This document shows positions 30,063 to 38,542 of a stretch of 60,891 nucleotides of DNA, one piece after another. The stretch is from an uncultured Pelagibacteraceae bacterium (GTDB lineage Bacteria > Pseudomonadota > Alphaproteobacteria > Pelagibacterales > Pelagibacteraceae). Position 1 is the first letter of the stretch; every line of letters starts with the position of its first letter. The DNA is taken from NCBI GenBank assembly GCA_902624075.1, contig CACNWC010000005.1:7501-68391 (forward strand). The letters run 5' to 3'. Position numbers and translations under genes: made by a program. The notes under the pieces were generated by a model. That model was given only the letters and a program-made list of their open reading frames with translations. It was not told where the DNA came from and searched no databases.

Positions 30063-30714
30063 GATTATTCAAGTTGCAATAGACTCTCCTGCTGCCGCAG
30101 GAGCTGGAACACAGGCAAAAATGATAGCAAATTATTTTAATTTGTTATATTTAGACACAGGTAAAATATATAGATTTATTGGTTATTTAAAAATTCAAAA
30201 AAAAAAAAAATTTAATTATTCACTTGTTAAAAATGAAATAAAAAAGTTAAAACTCAAAAGTTTAGATAACAAAGTTTTAATATCAAATAAAGTTGCTTTA
30301 GAGGCTGCCATAATTGCAAAAGATCCCAAAATTAGAAAAATTGTTTTTAAATTTCAAAAGAAATGTGCTTACAAACCCCCTAAAAAATTCAATGGAAGTG
30401 TCCTTGATGGGAGAGACATCACGAGTGTGATAGTAAAAGATGCAATGTTTAAATTCTTTATAACAGCAAATATAAAAACAAGGGCATTAAGAAGATATAA
30501 AGAATTAAGATCAATCAAAAATAAAATTAGTTATAATGAAGTGCTAAAAAGCATTAAAAAACGTGATAAAAGTGACTTTAATCGTAGATACTCCCCACTA
30601 AAGAAAACAAAAGATTCAATCTTGATTAATACAACAAATTTAACTAAAAGGTCTTGTTTTTTAAAAATTAAAAAAATAATGGAGAAAAAATTAAGACTTA
30701 ATGGAAATTTTTAA
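30055..30714 (+). CDS. cmk: Cytidylate kinase homologue lacking the P-loop lysine
   Basis: A 219-aa member of the CMP/dCMP kinase family, placed as usual between aroA and rpsA, overlapping both (8 and 14 nt). The core is clear: LYLDTGKIYR, the NMP-binding VLDGRDITSVIVKDAMFKFF and the LID-like ALRRYKELR, with late SDFNRRYSPL. The nucleotide-binding loop reads SPAAAGAGT at residues 11-19, where the family has GPAASGKGT: the first Gly is Ser11 and the Walker A lysine is Ala17 (codon GCT). Either catalysis is rescued by another residue or activity is altered. The rest is not degenerate. Confidence 0.88.
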   Translation: MNKIIQVAIDSPAAAGAGTQAKMIANYFNLLYLDTGKIYRFIGYLKIQKKKKFNYSLVKNEIKKLKLKSLDNKVLISNKVALEAAIIAKDPKIRKIVFKFQKKCAYKPPKKFNGSVLDGRDITSVIVKDAMFKFFITANIKTRALRRYKELRSIKNKISYNEVLKSIKKRDKSDFNRRYSPLKKTKDSILINTTNLTKRSCFLKIKKIMEKKLRLNGNF

Positions 30715-32431
30715 TAAGTTATCTACCCCTGAATCAAAAGAGTTCGAAAAACTTCTTAACAGTCAACTGTCCAAACTAAAAATTGAGGAAGGTAAAGTTA
30801 TAGAGGGTAAAATAAATAAAATTACTGAAAAATTTGTTTTCTTATTTATTGAAGGTTTAAAAAGTGAACCTGTGCTAGATATTAATGAACTTAAAAGCAT
30901 GGGTTGGAATGATAAAATAAAATTGGGTGAAAAAATTCCTGTATTATTAGAGAGAATTGAAGATAAAAACGGTGAGGTTTTAGTTTCAGCAAGTAAAGCT
31001 CAAAAAATTAGAGGTTGGGATAAATTAGTTGAGGCTTATGAAAAAAATGAGCCAATTATGGGAAAGATTACTTCTAAGTGTAAGGGGGGATGTATAGTTG
31101 AGCATATTGAGACTGGTTCATTAATGTTTTTACCTGGATCTCAAATAAGCGATAAGCCATTAAAAGACATAAGTCACTTAATGAATGAACCACAAAAGTT
31201 TGCTTTAATAAAATTAGATAAAGTAAGAGGAAATGCATGTGTATCTAGAAGAGAGATTATTTCTTCTTTTAAAAAAGAAGATAAAGCAAAAATAATTGAG
31301 AAATATAAAATTGGAGATATAATAAAAGGTGCAGAGGTAAAAGGATACAGTTCGTTTGGATGTTTTTTTAATGTCAATAATGAATTAGATGTATTAGTGC
31401 ATTTACAAGAAATCTCTTATTCCAGAGTAAATCATCCAGATGAAGTATTTAACATTGGTGAAAAACATGACTTAAAGGTAATTTCTGTAGATAAAGATAA
31501 GTTACAAGTTGGTTGTTCTGTTAAACAACTTTCTCCGGATCCATTTGAACATATAGAAAACTATGAACTTAACAAAAAATATAAAGCTAAAGTAGTAAAG
31601 ATAATGGATTTTGGGGCTTTTTGTGAATTAGAACCTGGCCTAGTAACACTTTTACACTCTAGTGAACTTAGCTGGACAAAAAAAAGTGTTTCGGCAAAAA
31701 AAATGTTTAAAGTTGGGGATGAAATAGATTGTGTTATAACAGAAATTGATAAAGACAAAAGAAGAGTTGCAATTTCTCATAGACTTACAAAAGAAAACCC
31801 ATTTGAATTATTTGAAAAAAAATATCCTGTTGGAGAAATTGTTGAAGGAGAAGTGGTTAATAAAAATGAATACTCTCTTTTTGTTAAAATTGCAGACTTA
31901 GACGTAGATGCCTTTTTGCATTGTAATGATCTTACTTATTTAAATAACGGAGAAGAAGAGCTAACTAAATATAAAAAAGGTGATAAAATTAAAGTAAAAG
32001 TTTTAGAGATCAAAACTTCAGAACAAAGAGTAAGAGTAGGTCTAAGACAAACTCAAACTGATCCTTTTGATTGGTTTAAAGATAAAGAAATTAATCAAAC
32101 AATTACTGTTAAAATTATTTCATCTGACAACAAAGGCTTAATTGTAAGACCTGAGGGATGTGAAATGGATTTTCAAATAAAAAAATCACAGATTGCAATA
32201 AACACTGCTGATGCAAGACCATCTAGATTTACTGGAGGTGAAAGAATTGATTGTGCAATAGCTGATTTAAATTTTGAAAAACGAAAAGTTTCTTTGAGCA
32301 TCAAGCTCCTTGAAGAAATAGAAAAAAAAGAAGCCCTAGAAAAATATGGGTCAGAAGGTTCGGGAAAAAATCTACCCTTTTCATCATTGTCTGAGGATTT
32401 AAAAAAGAAAGACAAAAAAAAGAAGGACTAA
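30701..32431 (+). CDS. rpsA: 30S ribosomal protein S1
   Basis: A 576-aa protein made of six S1/OB-fold repeats that brings mRNA to the small subunit. Repeats are visible by recurring motifs such as GKVIEGKINKITEKFVFLF, KIMDFGAFCELEPGLVTLLH and ISHRLTKENPFELF. The C-terminal tail is Lys-rich. Length matches alphaproteobacterial S1 (about 560-570 aa). S1 is expected to be important in a genome where many genes lack a clear Shine-Dalgarno. It overlaps cmk by 14 nt and is followed by ihfB after 15 nt. Confidence 0.97.
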   Translation: MEIFNKLSTPESKEFEKLLNSQLSKLKIEEGKVIEGKINKITEKFVFLFIEGLKSEPVLDINELKSMGWNDKIKLGEKIPVLLERIEDKNGEVLVSASKAQKIRGWDKLVEAYEKNEPIMGKITSKCKGGCIVEHIETGSLMFLPGSQISDKPLKDISHLMNEPQKFALIKLDKVRGNACVSRREIISSFKKEDKAKIIEKYKIGDIIKGAEVKGYSSFGCFFNVNNELDVLVHLQEISYSRVNHPDEVFNIGEKHDLKVISVDKDKLQVGCSVKQLSPDPFEHIENYELNKKYKAKVVKIMDFGAFCELEPGLVTLLHSSELSWTKKSVSAKKMFKVGDEIDCVITEIDKDKRRVAISHRLTKENPFELFEKKYPVGEIVEGEVVNKNEYSLFVKIADLDVDAFLHCNDLTYLNNGEEELTKYKKGDKIKVKVLEIKTSEQRVRVGLRQTQTDPFDWFKDKEINQTITVKIISSDNKGLIVRPEGCEMDFQIKKSQIAINTADARPSRFTGGERIDCAIADLNFEKRKVSLSIKLLEEIEKKEALEKYGSEGSGKNLPFSSLSEDLKKKDKKKKD

Positions 32432-32446
32432 AAATACAAAATAAAA

Positions 32447-32740
32447 TTGACTGCAGTTAAATCAACTCTATTAAAACAACTCTCCCAAAGCTACCCCAAT
32501 TTTCTTAAGAAAGACTTAGAAAAGTTTTCTAACATAATTCTAAATGAAATTATGATTGCACTTCAAAGAGGAGAAAGAGTTGAACTAAGAGGTTTTGGTG
32601 TTTTTTCAATACGTACACAAAAAGAATCTATTAGAAGGAACCCTAAAAGTGGAGAAAAAATTTTAGTGAAAAAAAAAAGAGTAATTCATTGGAAAATGTC
32701 TAAAGAATTGTTTAAAAAAATAAATAATGAAAAAGAATAA
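32447..32740 (+). CDS. ihfB: Integration host factor, beta subunit
   Basis: A 97-aa DNA-bending protein of the HU/IHF family with a TTG start at 32447. The core GERVELRGFGVFSIRTQ and the DNA-intercalating arm with RRNPKSGEKI (Arg-Asn-Pro) are intact, and the C-terminus HWKMSKELFKKI fits IHF-beta. Position after rpsA is the standard site of ihfB, favouring it over HU. It overlaps pyrF by 14 nt. Confidence 0.92.
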   Translation: MTAVKSTLLKQLSQSYPNFLKKDLEKFSNIILNEIMIALQRGERVELRGFGVFSIRTQKESIRRNPKSGEKILVKKKRVIHWKMSKELFKKINNEKE

Positions 32741-33398
32741 AATATTTGTTGCTTGTGATAGCAATAATATTAACAAAGTAAAAGAGATTATACAAAAAAC
32801 AACAAATTCTAAAATTAAATTAGGTTATAAATTTGGAGTAGAATTTCTTAATTCAAAACAAGGAAGAAACTTTGTTTCAAAATTACAAAAAAAAATTATT
32901 TTTGCCGACCTGAAGTTACATGATATCCCAAATACTTGTGTATCTGCTATCAAAGCAATTAAAGATTTAAAAGTGAATTACTTAACAATTCATATTAGCT
33001 CTGGCCTAGAAGCTCTCAAAGCATCAAAAACTGTTTCTGGTAAAACGAAACTAATTGGGGTTACGGTTCTTACATCTTTAAATAATGAAGCTTTAAAACA
33101 AATAGGATTTGATAAAAAAGTAAAAAGATTAGTTCATCATCAAGCAAAACTTGCAACGAAAGCCAAATTAGATGCAATCGTTTGCAGTGCTCAAGAAGTA
33201 GATATAGTAAAAAAAGTTTTTAAAAAAGAAATTATTACTCCTGGAATAAGATTTGATAACAAAACAAATGATCAAAAAAGAACTTTAACTCCTAAGGAGG
33301 CCTTTCAAAATGGAAGTGACTGGCTTGTTATTGGTAGGCCTATCACACAAGGTAATATAAAAAAAAATATTCAAAAATTAATTGATCATTTGAGTTGA
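32727..33398 (+). CDS. pyrF: Orotidine 5'-phosphate decarboxylase
   Basis: A 223-aa TIM-barrel enzyme for the last step of UMP synthesis. The catalytic tetrad segment is IFADLKLHDIPNT (Asp-x-Lys-x-x-Asp), with LGYKFGVEFL before it and late motifs TPGIRF and WLVIGRPIT. It follows ihfB with a 14-nt overlap and overlaps trpF by 4 nt. Normal length for the group-1 bacterial form. Confidence 0.94.
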   Translation: MKKNKIFVACDSNNINKVKEIIQKTTNSKIKLGYKFGVEFLNSKQGRNFVSKLQKKIIFADLKLHDIPNTCVSAIKAIKDLKVNYLTIHISSGLEALKASKTVSGKTKLIGVTVLTSLNNEALKQIGFDKKVKRLVHHQAKLATKAKLDAIVCSAQEVDIVKKVFKKEIITPGIRFDNKTNDQKRTLTPKEAFQNGSDWLVIGRPITQGNIKKNIQKLIDHLS

Positions 33399-34027
33399 TG
33401 ATCCTTAAATCGAAAATTTGCGGAGTTTCAGATGTAAAGACTCTTAATTTTATAGTCAATCACAACTATCCTCCTCAATATATAGGCTTTATAGTTAATT
33501 ATCCAAAATCTAAAAGGTATGTGGATATTAAAAAATTAAAAGAGTTATTGAAAATTGATAAGAAAAACTCATTATATGTGGCAGTTCTTGTAAATCCTAA
33601 TTATAAAATACTTGAGAAAATAAAAGATTTACCATTTGATTACTATCAGCTTTACGATTGTAATCCTTCTCAGGTAAAATCAATCAAAGATAAATATAAA
33701 AGAAAAATCATTTCTGCAATAACTATTAAAAATAAAACAGATATTGATCAATATAAACTATTTTTAGATACAGCTGATATATTTTTATTTGACAGCACCG
33801 GATATGAAAAAAGCATAGCTTTTGACCACACATTAATTAATGGCTTAAATTTAAATAAAGAAATAATGATAGCTGGAAATATTCAGATCAATGATAATCT
33901 TGAAAATTTAAAGAAAATAGCTGATATTGTTGATATATCTGGTGGATTGGAAACAGCTGGATTAAAAGACATTTCCAAAATAGAAGTTTTTTTAAATAAA
34001 ATTAAAAATTTAGAATATGAAACTTAA
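33395..34027 (+). CDS. trpF: Phosphoribosylanthranilate isomerase
   Basis: A 210-aa TIM-barrel isomerase of tryptophan synthesis. The N-terminal KSKICGVSDV holds the catalytic Cys of the KICG motif; the catalytic Asp is expected in ADIFLFDSTGYEKS; the phosphate-binding end has IMIAGNIQ and VDISGGLET. The FDS-TGYE segment is more divergent than in most TrpF (usual LFD followed by a Gly-rich GGTG), as seen in other genes of this trp cluster. Overlaps pyrF by 4 nt and trpB by 11 nt. Confidence 0.88.
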   Translation: MMILKSKICGVSDVKTLNFIVNHNYPPQYIGFIVNYPKSKRYVDIKKLKELLKIDKKNSLYVAVLVNPNYKILEKIKDLPFDYYQLYDCNPSQVKSIKDKYKRKIISAITIKNKTDIDQYKLFLDTADIFLFDSTGYEKSIAFDHTLINGLNLNKEIMIAGNIQINDNLENLKKIADIVDISGGLETAGLKDISKIEVFLNKIKNLEYET

Positions 34028-35246
34028 AAAAAAAATTCCCTTAATTGATCAACATGATAAGAATGGATTCTGGGGTAAAAAATTTGGTGGAAGTTACATT
34101 CCTGAAACTCTTAAAAAACCAGTTGAAGATTTAACTAATAAATTTGAAAAACTACGGAGAGATAGCCAATTCATTAAAAAAAAAGATTTTTATTTTAAGA
34201 ACTATATTGGTTCCCCTACTTCATTTATAAAATTAGAAAATTTATCAAACCATTTAGGAGGGGCTCAAATTTGGGCAAAAGTAGTTTCAGAAGCAAATGG
34301 TGGAGCACATAAAATATATAATGCTACAGTTCATGCTTTGATATGTAAAGCTATGGGAAAAAAATATATTGTTGGAGATACAGGTGCTGGGTATGCAGGT
34401 AAAATGTTAAGCATGGCAGCAAAAAAATTTGGTCTTAAGTGTAAAATTTTTATGGGCGCTAAAGATATCAAAAGACAGAAACCTAATTGTGATGCAATGA
34501 AAAAAAATGGTGCTGAAATTGTACCTGTTTACTCTGGGAGCCAAACATTAGTTGATGCTGTGAGTGAATGTATGAGATACTGGGTATCAAATTGTGATAA
34601 TACACACATGTGTGTAGGTTCAACTGTTGGACCCAATATCTTTGTAAAAATTTGTGGATGGAGTACATCACAAATTTCAAAAGAATTAAAGACTCAGTTA
34701 AAAAAAGAATTTAATAAAATTCCAAAAAAAATTAAACTTATTAATTGTGTAGGCGGTGGTAGCTCTGCATATGGTTTCTGGAGTGAATTCATTGACTATA
34801 ATAAAAAACAAATTGAATTAATTGGTGTTGAAGCAGGTGGTCCTAAAAAATCAAAATTACACGCTGCACCTTTAAGTAGAAATGCTAAAATTGGAATTCT
34901 ACATGGGGCTGCTTCATACGTGTGTCAAAATAATGAAGGTCAGATACATGAAACAGAATCAATAAGTGCTGGTTTAGATTATCCTGGGGTTAGTCCAATT
35001 CATTGTTTTTTAAAAGATACAAAGAGAGCAAGATATACTTTTGCGACTGATGAAGAGGCTTTAAATGCATATAAGCTTGTAACCAAATATGAAAAATTAA
35101 ATCCTAGTTTAGAACCAAGTCATGCTTTTGCAGAAGCAATTAAGATTGCACCTCAGCTGAGTAAAGACACAATATGTATTGTAAACTCTTGTGGAGATGC
35201 AAAGAAAGATAGGGATATATTAAAAAAAAGATTAGGAAAATACTAA
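34017..35246 (+). CDS. trpB: Tryptophan synthase beta chain (divergent)
   Basis: A 409-aa PLP enzyme joining indole and serine. The PLP lysine is Lys99 in GGAHKIYN, and the phosphate loop CVGGGSSAYGF and SAGLDYPGV are intact. Around the active site it departs from the family: the near-invariant ETGAGQHG reads DTGAGYAG, so the catalytic Glu (109 in Salmonella) is Asp121 and Gln-His are Tyr126-Ala127; HTGAHKINN reads NGGAHKIYN; and the C-terminal NLSGRGDKD reads NSCGDAKKD, placing Cys392 where Ser377 contacts PLP. It is coupled to trpA by a 1-nt TAATG overlap, so a working pair with TrpA is likely. Confidence 0.92.
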   Translation: MKLKKKIPLIDQHDKNGFWGKKFGGSYIPETLKKPVEDLTNKFEKLRRDSQFIKKKDFYFKNYIGSPTSFIKLENLSNHLGGAQIWAKVVSEANGGAHKIYNATVHALICKAMGKKYIVGDTGAGYAGKMLSMAAKKFGLKCKIFMGAKDIKRQKPNCDAMKKNGAEIVPVYSGSQTLVDAVSECMRYWVSNCDNTHMCVGSTVGPNIFVKICGWSTSQISKELKTQLKKEFNKIPKKIKLINCVGGGSSAYGFWSEFIDYNKKQIELIGVEAGGPKKSKLHAAPLSRNAKIGILHGAASYVCQNNEGQIHETESISAGLDYPGVSPIHCFLKDTKRARYTFATDEEALNAYKLVTKYEKLNPSLEPSHAFAEAIKIAPQLSKDTICIVNSCGDAKKDRDILKKRLGKY

Positions 35247-36049
35247 TGTATAAATCTTTAATTCATCAAACGTTTGAGTTAACTAGGAAAGAAAAAAGAC
35301 CTGCACTTCTTACATATACAGTTGCTGGGGACAATACAAAAAAAATATCATTAGAAATTTTAAAATCAATTTCTAAATATGCTGATATATGTGAACTTGG
35401 TTTTCCACATAATACTCCAATCGCTGATGGAGGACAGATTCAAACTAGTGCCTATAGAGCTATTAAAAATGGAATTAAAATAAATGATGTATTTTCAATT
35501 GTAAGTAAATTTAAAAAAGTTAAAAAAAATAAACCTATTATCTTAATGGGTTATTATAATATGATTTACCAATACAATGAAAATAAATTTCTAAATAAAT
35601 GTAAAAAATCAAAAGTAGATGGATTAATTGTTGTCGATTTACCTTTTCCTGAAAATAAAAAGTTTGCAGTAAAATGTAAAAAGAAAAATATTAATTTTAT
35701 TCAGCTTATTTCACCTACAACATCCAAAACACGTTTAAATCAAATCATCAAAAATTCACATGATATGATTTATTATATAAGTATGTTATCTACTACAGGG
35801 GGAATACTGAAAGTTTCTCCCAAAAAAATACTAAAAGAATACTCATTTATAAAAAAGCAAAACAATTCAAAAAATGTAGTTATAGGATTCGGTATTACTG
35901 AAAAAACTATAAAATCTCTAAAAAAAGCAGATGGATTAGTTGTAGGAAGTGCTATTTGTAAGGAAATAACTAATTCAATAAAAAAAAGACAAAATGCTGT
36001 CACAAATGTTACTAATGTAGTGAAAAGATTAAAAAATAAAATTAAATGA
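35246..36049 (+). CDS. trpA: Tryptophan synthase alpha chain (divergent)
   Basis: A 267-aa TIM barrel that releases indole from indoleglycerol phosphate. The catalytic Glu and Asp are in CELGFPHNTPIADGG (Glu49 and Asp60 equivalents), where the family has ELGIPFSDPxADGP. ILMGYYNMIYQY, VDLPFPE and the phosphate site VIGFGITEKT and GLVVGSAIC are intact. Loop 6, which closes over the substrate and signals to TrpB, reads SMLSTTGGI, unlike the usual SxxGVTGA. It sits between trpB (1-nt overlap) and accD (4-nt overlap). Confidence 0.92.
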   Translation: MYKSLIHQTFELTRKEKRPALLTYTVAGDNTKKISLEILKSISKYADICELGFPHNTPIADGGQIQTSAYRAIKNGIKINDVFSIVSKFKKVKKNKPIILMGYYNMIYQYNENKFLNKCKKSKVDGLIVVDLPFPENKKFAVKCKKKNINFIQLISPTTSKTRLNQIIKNSHDMIYYISMLSTTGGILKVSPKKILKEYSFIKKQNNSKNVVIGFGITEKTIKSLKKADGLVVGSAICKEITNSIKKRQNAVTNVTNVVKRLKNKIK

Positions 36050-36975
36050 ACTGGATAACAAAAATAATTAAAGCAGGTGAGAAAATTAAATCCGCTATTC
36101 ACAAAAGAGCTACAAAAGAAGACATGGCAAATAGTGATTGGACTTCGTGTTGTAAGGGCCCAATACTAAAAAAAGATTTAGAAAATAATTTATGGGTTTG
36201 CCCTGAATGTAACAAGCATCATAGAATTAAACCAAAACAAAGATTTGATATTTTATTTGGTAAAAATAACTATGAAATTTTAGATACTCCAATTCCAAAT
36301 GATGATCCTCTCGAATTTGTTGATAGCAAACCTTATAAAGAGAGATTGAAAAGTGCTAGAAAGAAAACAGGATTAAAATGTAGTATGGTTGTTGCAACTG
36401 GCTCTATTAATAATATTAAAATTACAGCAATTGCATCTGATTTTGATTTTTTAGGAGCTTCGATTGAAGCAGCTGAAGGAGAAGCTATTCTTTTTGCAGC
36501 TCAATATTCAATAGAAAATAAACAGCCTCTTTTAATTTGTACAAGCGGTGGAGGCATGCGTATGCAGGCTTCAATGATTAGCTTAAGTCAGATGCCTCGT
36601 TCAATATTAGCGATTAATGAGTTAAAAAAAAACAACTTACCATACATTGTTTTGCTAACTGATCCTACTGCAGGAGGAATTACAGCCAGTTATGCAATGG
36701 TTGGAGATATACATATTGCAGAGCCTGGTGCCCTTGTTGCTTTTGCAGGTGCACGTGTTATTCAAGGAACGGTTAAAGAAGAACTTCCTGAAGGCTTCCA
36801 AAAGAGTGAGTATGTTGAAAAAACAGGTTTTGTAGACTTAATTGTTGAAAGAAAAGACCTTTCTGAAAAAATAGGAACTTTATTATCCATATTGTTAAAG
36901 AAAAATTCTGATATAAATTCTGAGGAAAATGAAACTTCAGAAGATAGTCAGTCGCTTACAAAAGCTGCATCCTAA
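36046..36975 (+). CDS. accD: Acetyl-CoA carboxylase carboxyltransferase, beta subunit
   Basis: A 309-aa subunit that pairs with AccA. The carboxyltransferase core is intact: FDFLGASIEAAEGEAI, CTSGGGMRMQASMISLSQM, LTDPTAGGITASYAMVGDI, and FAGARVIQGTVKEELPEGFQ. The N-terminal zinc ribbon should have two CxxC knuckles; the second is present (Cys52, Cys55), but the first reads TSCC, so the first ligand position is Thr33 with Cys35-Cys36 adjacent. Position trpA-accD-folC is the usual alphaproteobacterial order. The 3' end overlaps folC by 47 nt. Confidence 0.95.
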   Translation: MNWITKIIKAGEKIKSAIHKRATKEDMANSDWTSCCKGPILKKDLENNLWVCPECNKHHRIKPKQRFDILFGKNNYEILDTPIPNDDPLEFVDSKPYKERLKSARKKTGLKCSMVVATGSINNIKITAIASDFDFLGASIEAAEGEAILFAAQYSIENKQPLLICTSGGGMRMQASMISLSQMPRSILAINELKKNNLPYIVLLTDPTAGGITASYAMVGDIHIAEPGALVAFAGARVIQGTVKEELPEGFQKSEYVEKTGFVDLIVERKDLSEKIGTLLSILLKKNSDINSEENETSEDSQSLTKAAS

Positions 36976-38194
36976 AGAAATTGATCTTAGTTTAAATCGT
37001 ATAAAAAACCTTTGTGAAAAATTAGGTAATCCTCAAGATAAAATTAGAGCAATTTCTGTAGTAGGAACTAATGGTAAACAATCAACGATAAATGCCCTTT
37101 TCTCAATCCTAAAAGAATCAAAAATAAAATGTAATGTTTATACAAGTCCTCATATTCAAAGAATTAATGAGAGATTTATTTTTAATAATCAAGAATTAGA
37201 GGATGAAAAATTAGCAAATCTTTTTGAAGAAGTTGAAAAAATTAATAATAATCAAAAAATTACATTTTTTGAAATATTGACAGCATGTTATTTCTTTAAA
37301 GCAGCTCAATACCCTGAAAATGTAAATTTAATTGAAGCAGGTCTATTTCACAGATTTGATGCAACTAATATCCTGAAAAAAAATCTTGCAAGTGTTGTTA
37401 CATCAATTAGTAAAGACCATTTGGACTGGCTACCAAAAAATGAGCAAACAATCGAAAGAATTGTATTTGAAAAAACATCATCTCTTTTAAATTCAAACAT
37501 TATTGTATCTAAACAAAACTCGGTAAATACAATTAAATGTATTAAAAAAACAATTTTAGATAATTCATCCAAAAAATTATTCTTTAATGAAGATTTTAGT
37601 TATTCAAATGGAGAAAATGGATTTTTTTATTATGAGGATAAATTTGGTGGTTTAAAACTTTCTTTGCCAAAGATTTTAGGTCAATTTCAACTGGAAAATA
37701 TATCTACTGCAATTGCAACACTGAGATTATTAGATTTTAATATTAAAGATAATAGTATCAAAAATGGAATAACAAAAATTGAAAGTATTGCAAGACTACA
37801 AGAAATAAAGTCTGGAAAATTAAAAGAATTAGTAAAAAATAATCAATTATTTTTAGACGGAAGTCATAATGAGGATGGGGCCAGAGTTTTAAATGAATAT
37901 CTTCAAACCTTAGATTGTAAAAAACATGTTGTTGTAGGAATGATGGCTAATAAAGATCATGAAAAGTATATAAGTTATTTTAAAGATATTTCCTCCATAA
38001 CAACAATAGATATTCCTGGACAACCAAACTCTATAAGTGGAAAAGATCTAAAAGAAAAATTTAGAAAGATTTCAAATGTTCAATATAAAGAAAGTATTGA
38101 AAAAGCAATTAAATCCATTCCTTTGAAAGAAAATGATTTATTGATAATAACAGGGTCTTTATATTTAGCAGGTGAAATATTAAACTTAAATTAA
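36929..38194 (+). CDS. folC: Folylpolyglutamate / dihydrofolate synthase
   Basis: A 421-aa Mur-ligase-type enzyme that glutamylates folates. The start at 36929 is supported by LQKLHPKEIDLSLNRI, which matches the alphaproteobacterial FolC N-terminus, so the 47-nt overlap with accD appears real. The P-loop is VVGTNGKQST; family members usually have GTNGKGST, so Gly is Gln. EAGLFHRFDATN and the late LFLDGSHNEDGARVL are typical. It ends 4 nt inside convergent trxA. Confidence 0.92.
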   Translation: MKLQKIVSRLQKLHPKEIDLSLNRIKNLCEKLGNPQDKIRAISVVGTNGKQSTINALFSILKESKIKCNVYTSPHIQRINERFIFNNQELEDEKLANLFEEVEKINNNQKITFFEILTACYFFKAAQYPENVNLIEAGLFHRFDATNILKKNLASVVTSISKDHLDWLPKNEQTIERIVFEKTSSLLNSNIIVSKQNSVNTIKCIKKTILDNSSKKLFFNEDFSYSNGENGFFYYEDKFGGLKLSLPKILGQFQLENISTAIATLRLLDFNIKDNSIKNGITKIESIARLQEIKSGKLKELVKNNQLFLDGSHNEDGARVLNEYLQTLDCKKHVVVGMMANKDHEKYISYFKDISSITTIDIPGQPNSISGKDLKEKFRKISNVQYKESIEKAIKSIPLKENDLLIITGSLYLAGEILNLN

Positions 38195-38508
38195 ATATTT
38201 TTATCTAAAAATTCTTTCATATTACTTTCAGGAACTCCACCAACTTTTCTGTCTACCTCAACACCTTTTTTATAGATTATAACAGTTGGCACACCTCTTA
38301 TTCCTGCAACACTTCCCGTATTAATTCCTCCATCTTCAATATCTGCATAATAAAAACCAGCTTTACCTTTATACTCATCAGCTAATTTATCCATAACTGG
38401 TTTTAAAGCTTTGCATGGACCACACCATGCCGCACTAAATTGAATTACAGAAACATCTTCATTTTTAATTTTGCTATCAAAATCTTCATCTTTAAAATCT
38501 ATAAGCAT
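38191..38508 (-). CDS. trxA: Thioredoxin
   Basis: A 105-aa thioredoxin fold with the redox motif AAWCGPCKAL (about residues 25-34) and the cis-proline in GIRGVPTVIIY. The segment DGGINTGSVAGIRG shows slight divergence from the usual D-x-N-P-x-x-A-x-x-Y-x-I pattern: Pro and Tyr are missing there, so it may have a dedicated partner and not be the housekeeping copy. In many Alphaproteobacteria trxA follows folC on the same strand; here it is convergent. It lies just downstream of the exonuclease cluster. Confidence 0.88.
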   Translation of the reverse strand: MLIDFKDEDFDSKIKNEDVSVIQFSAAWCGPCKALKPVMDKLADEYKGKAGFYYADIEDGGINTGSVAGIRGVPTVIIYKKGVEVDRKVGGVPESNMKEFLDKNI

Positions 38509-38542
38509 AAAAGTTATTTATAATCATTATTATTAAAGTCAA

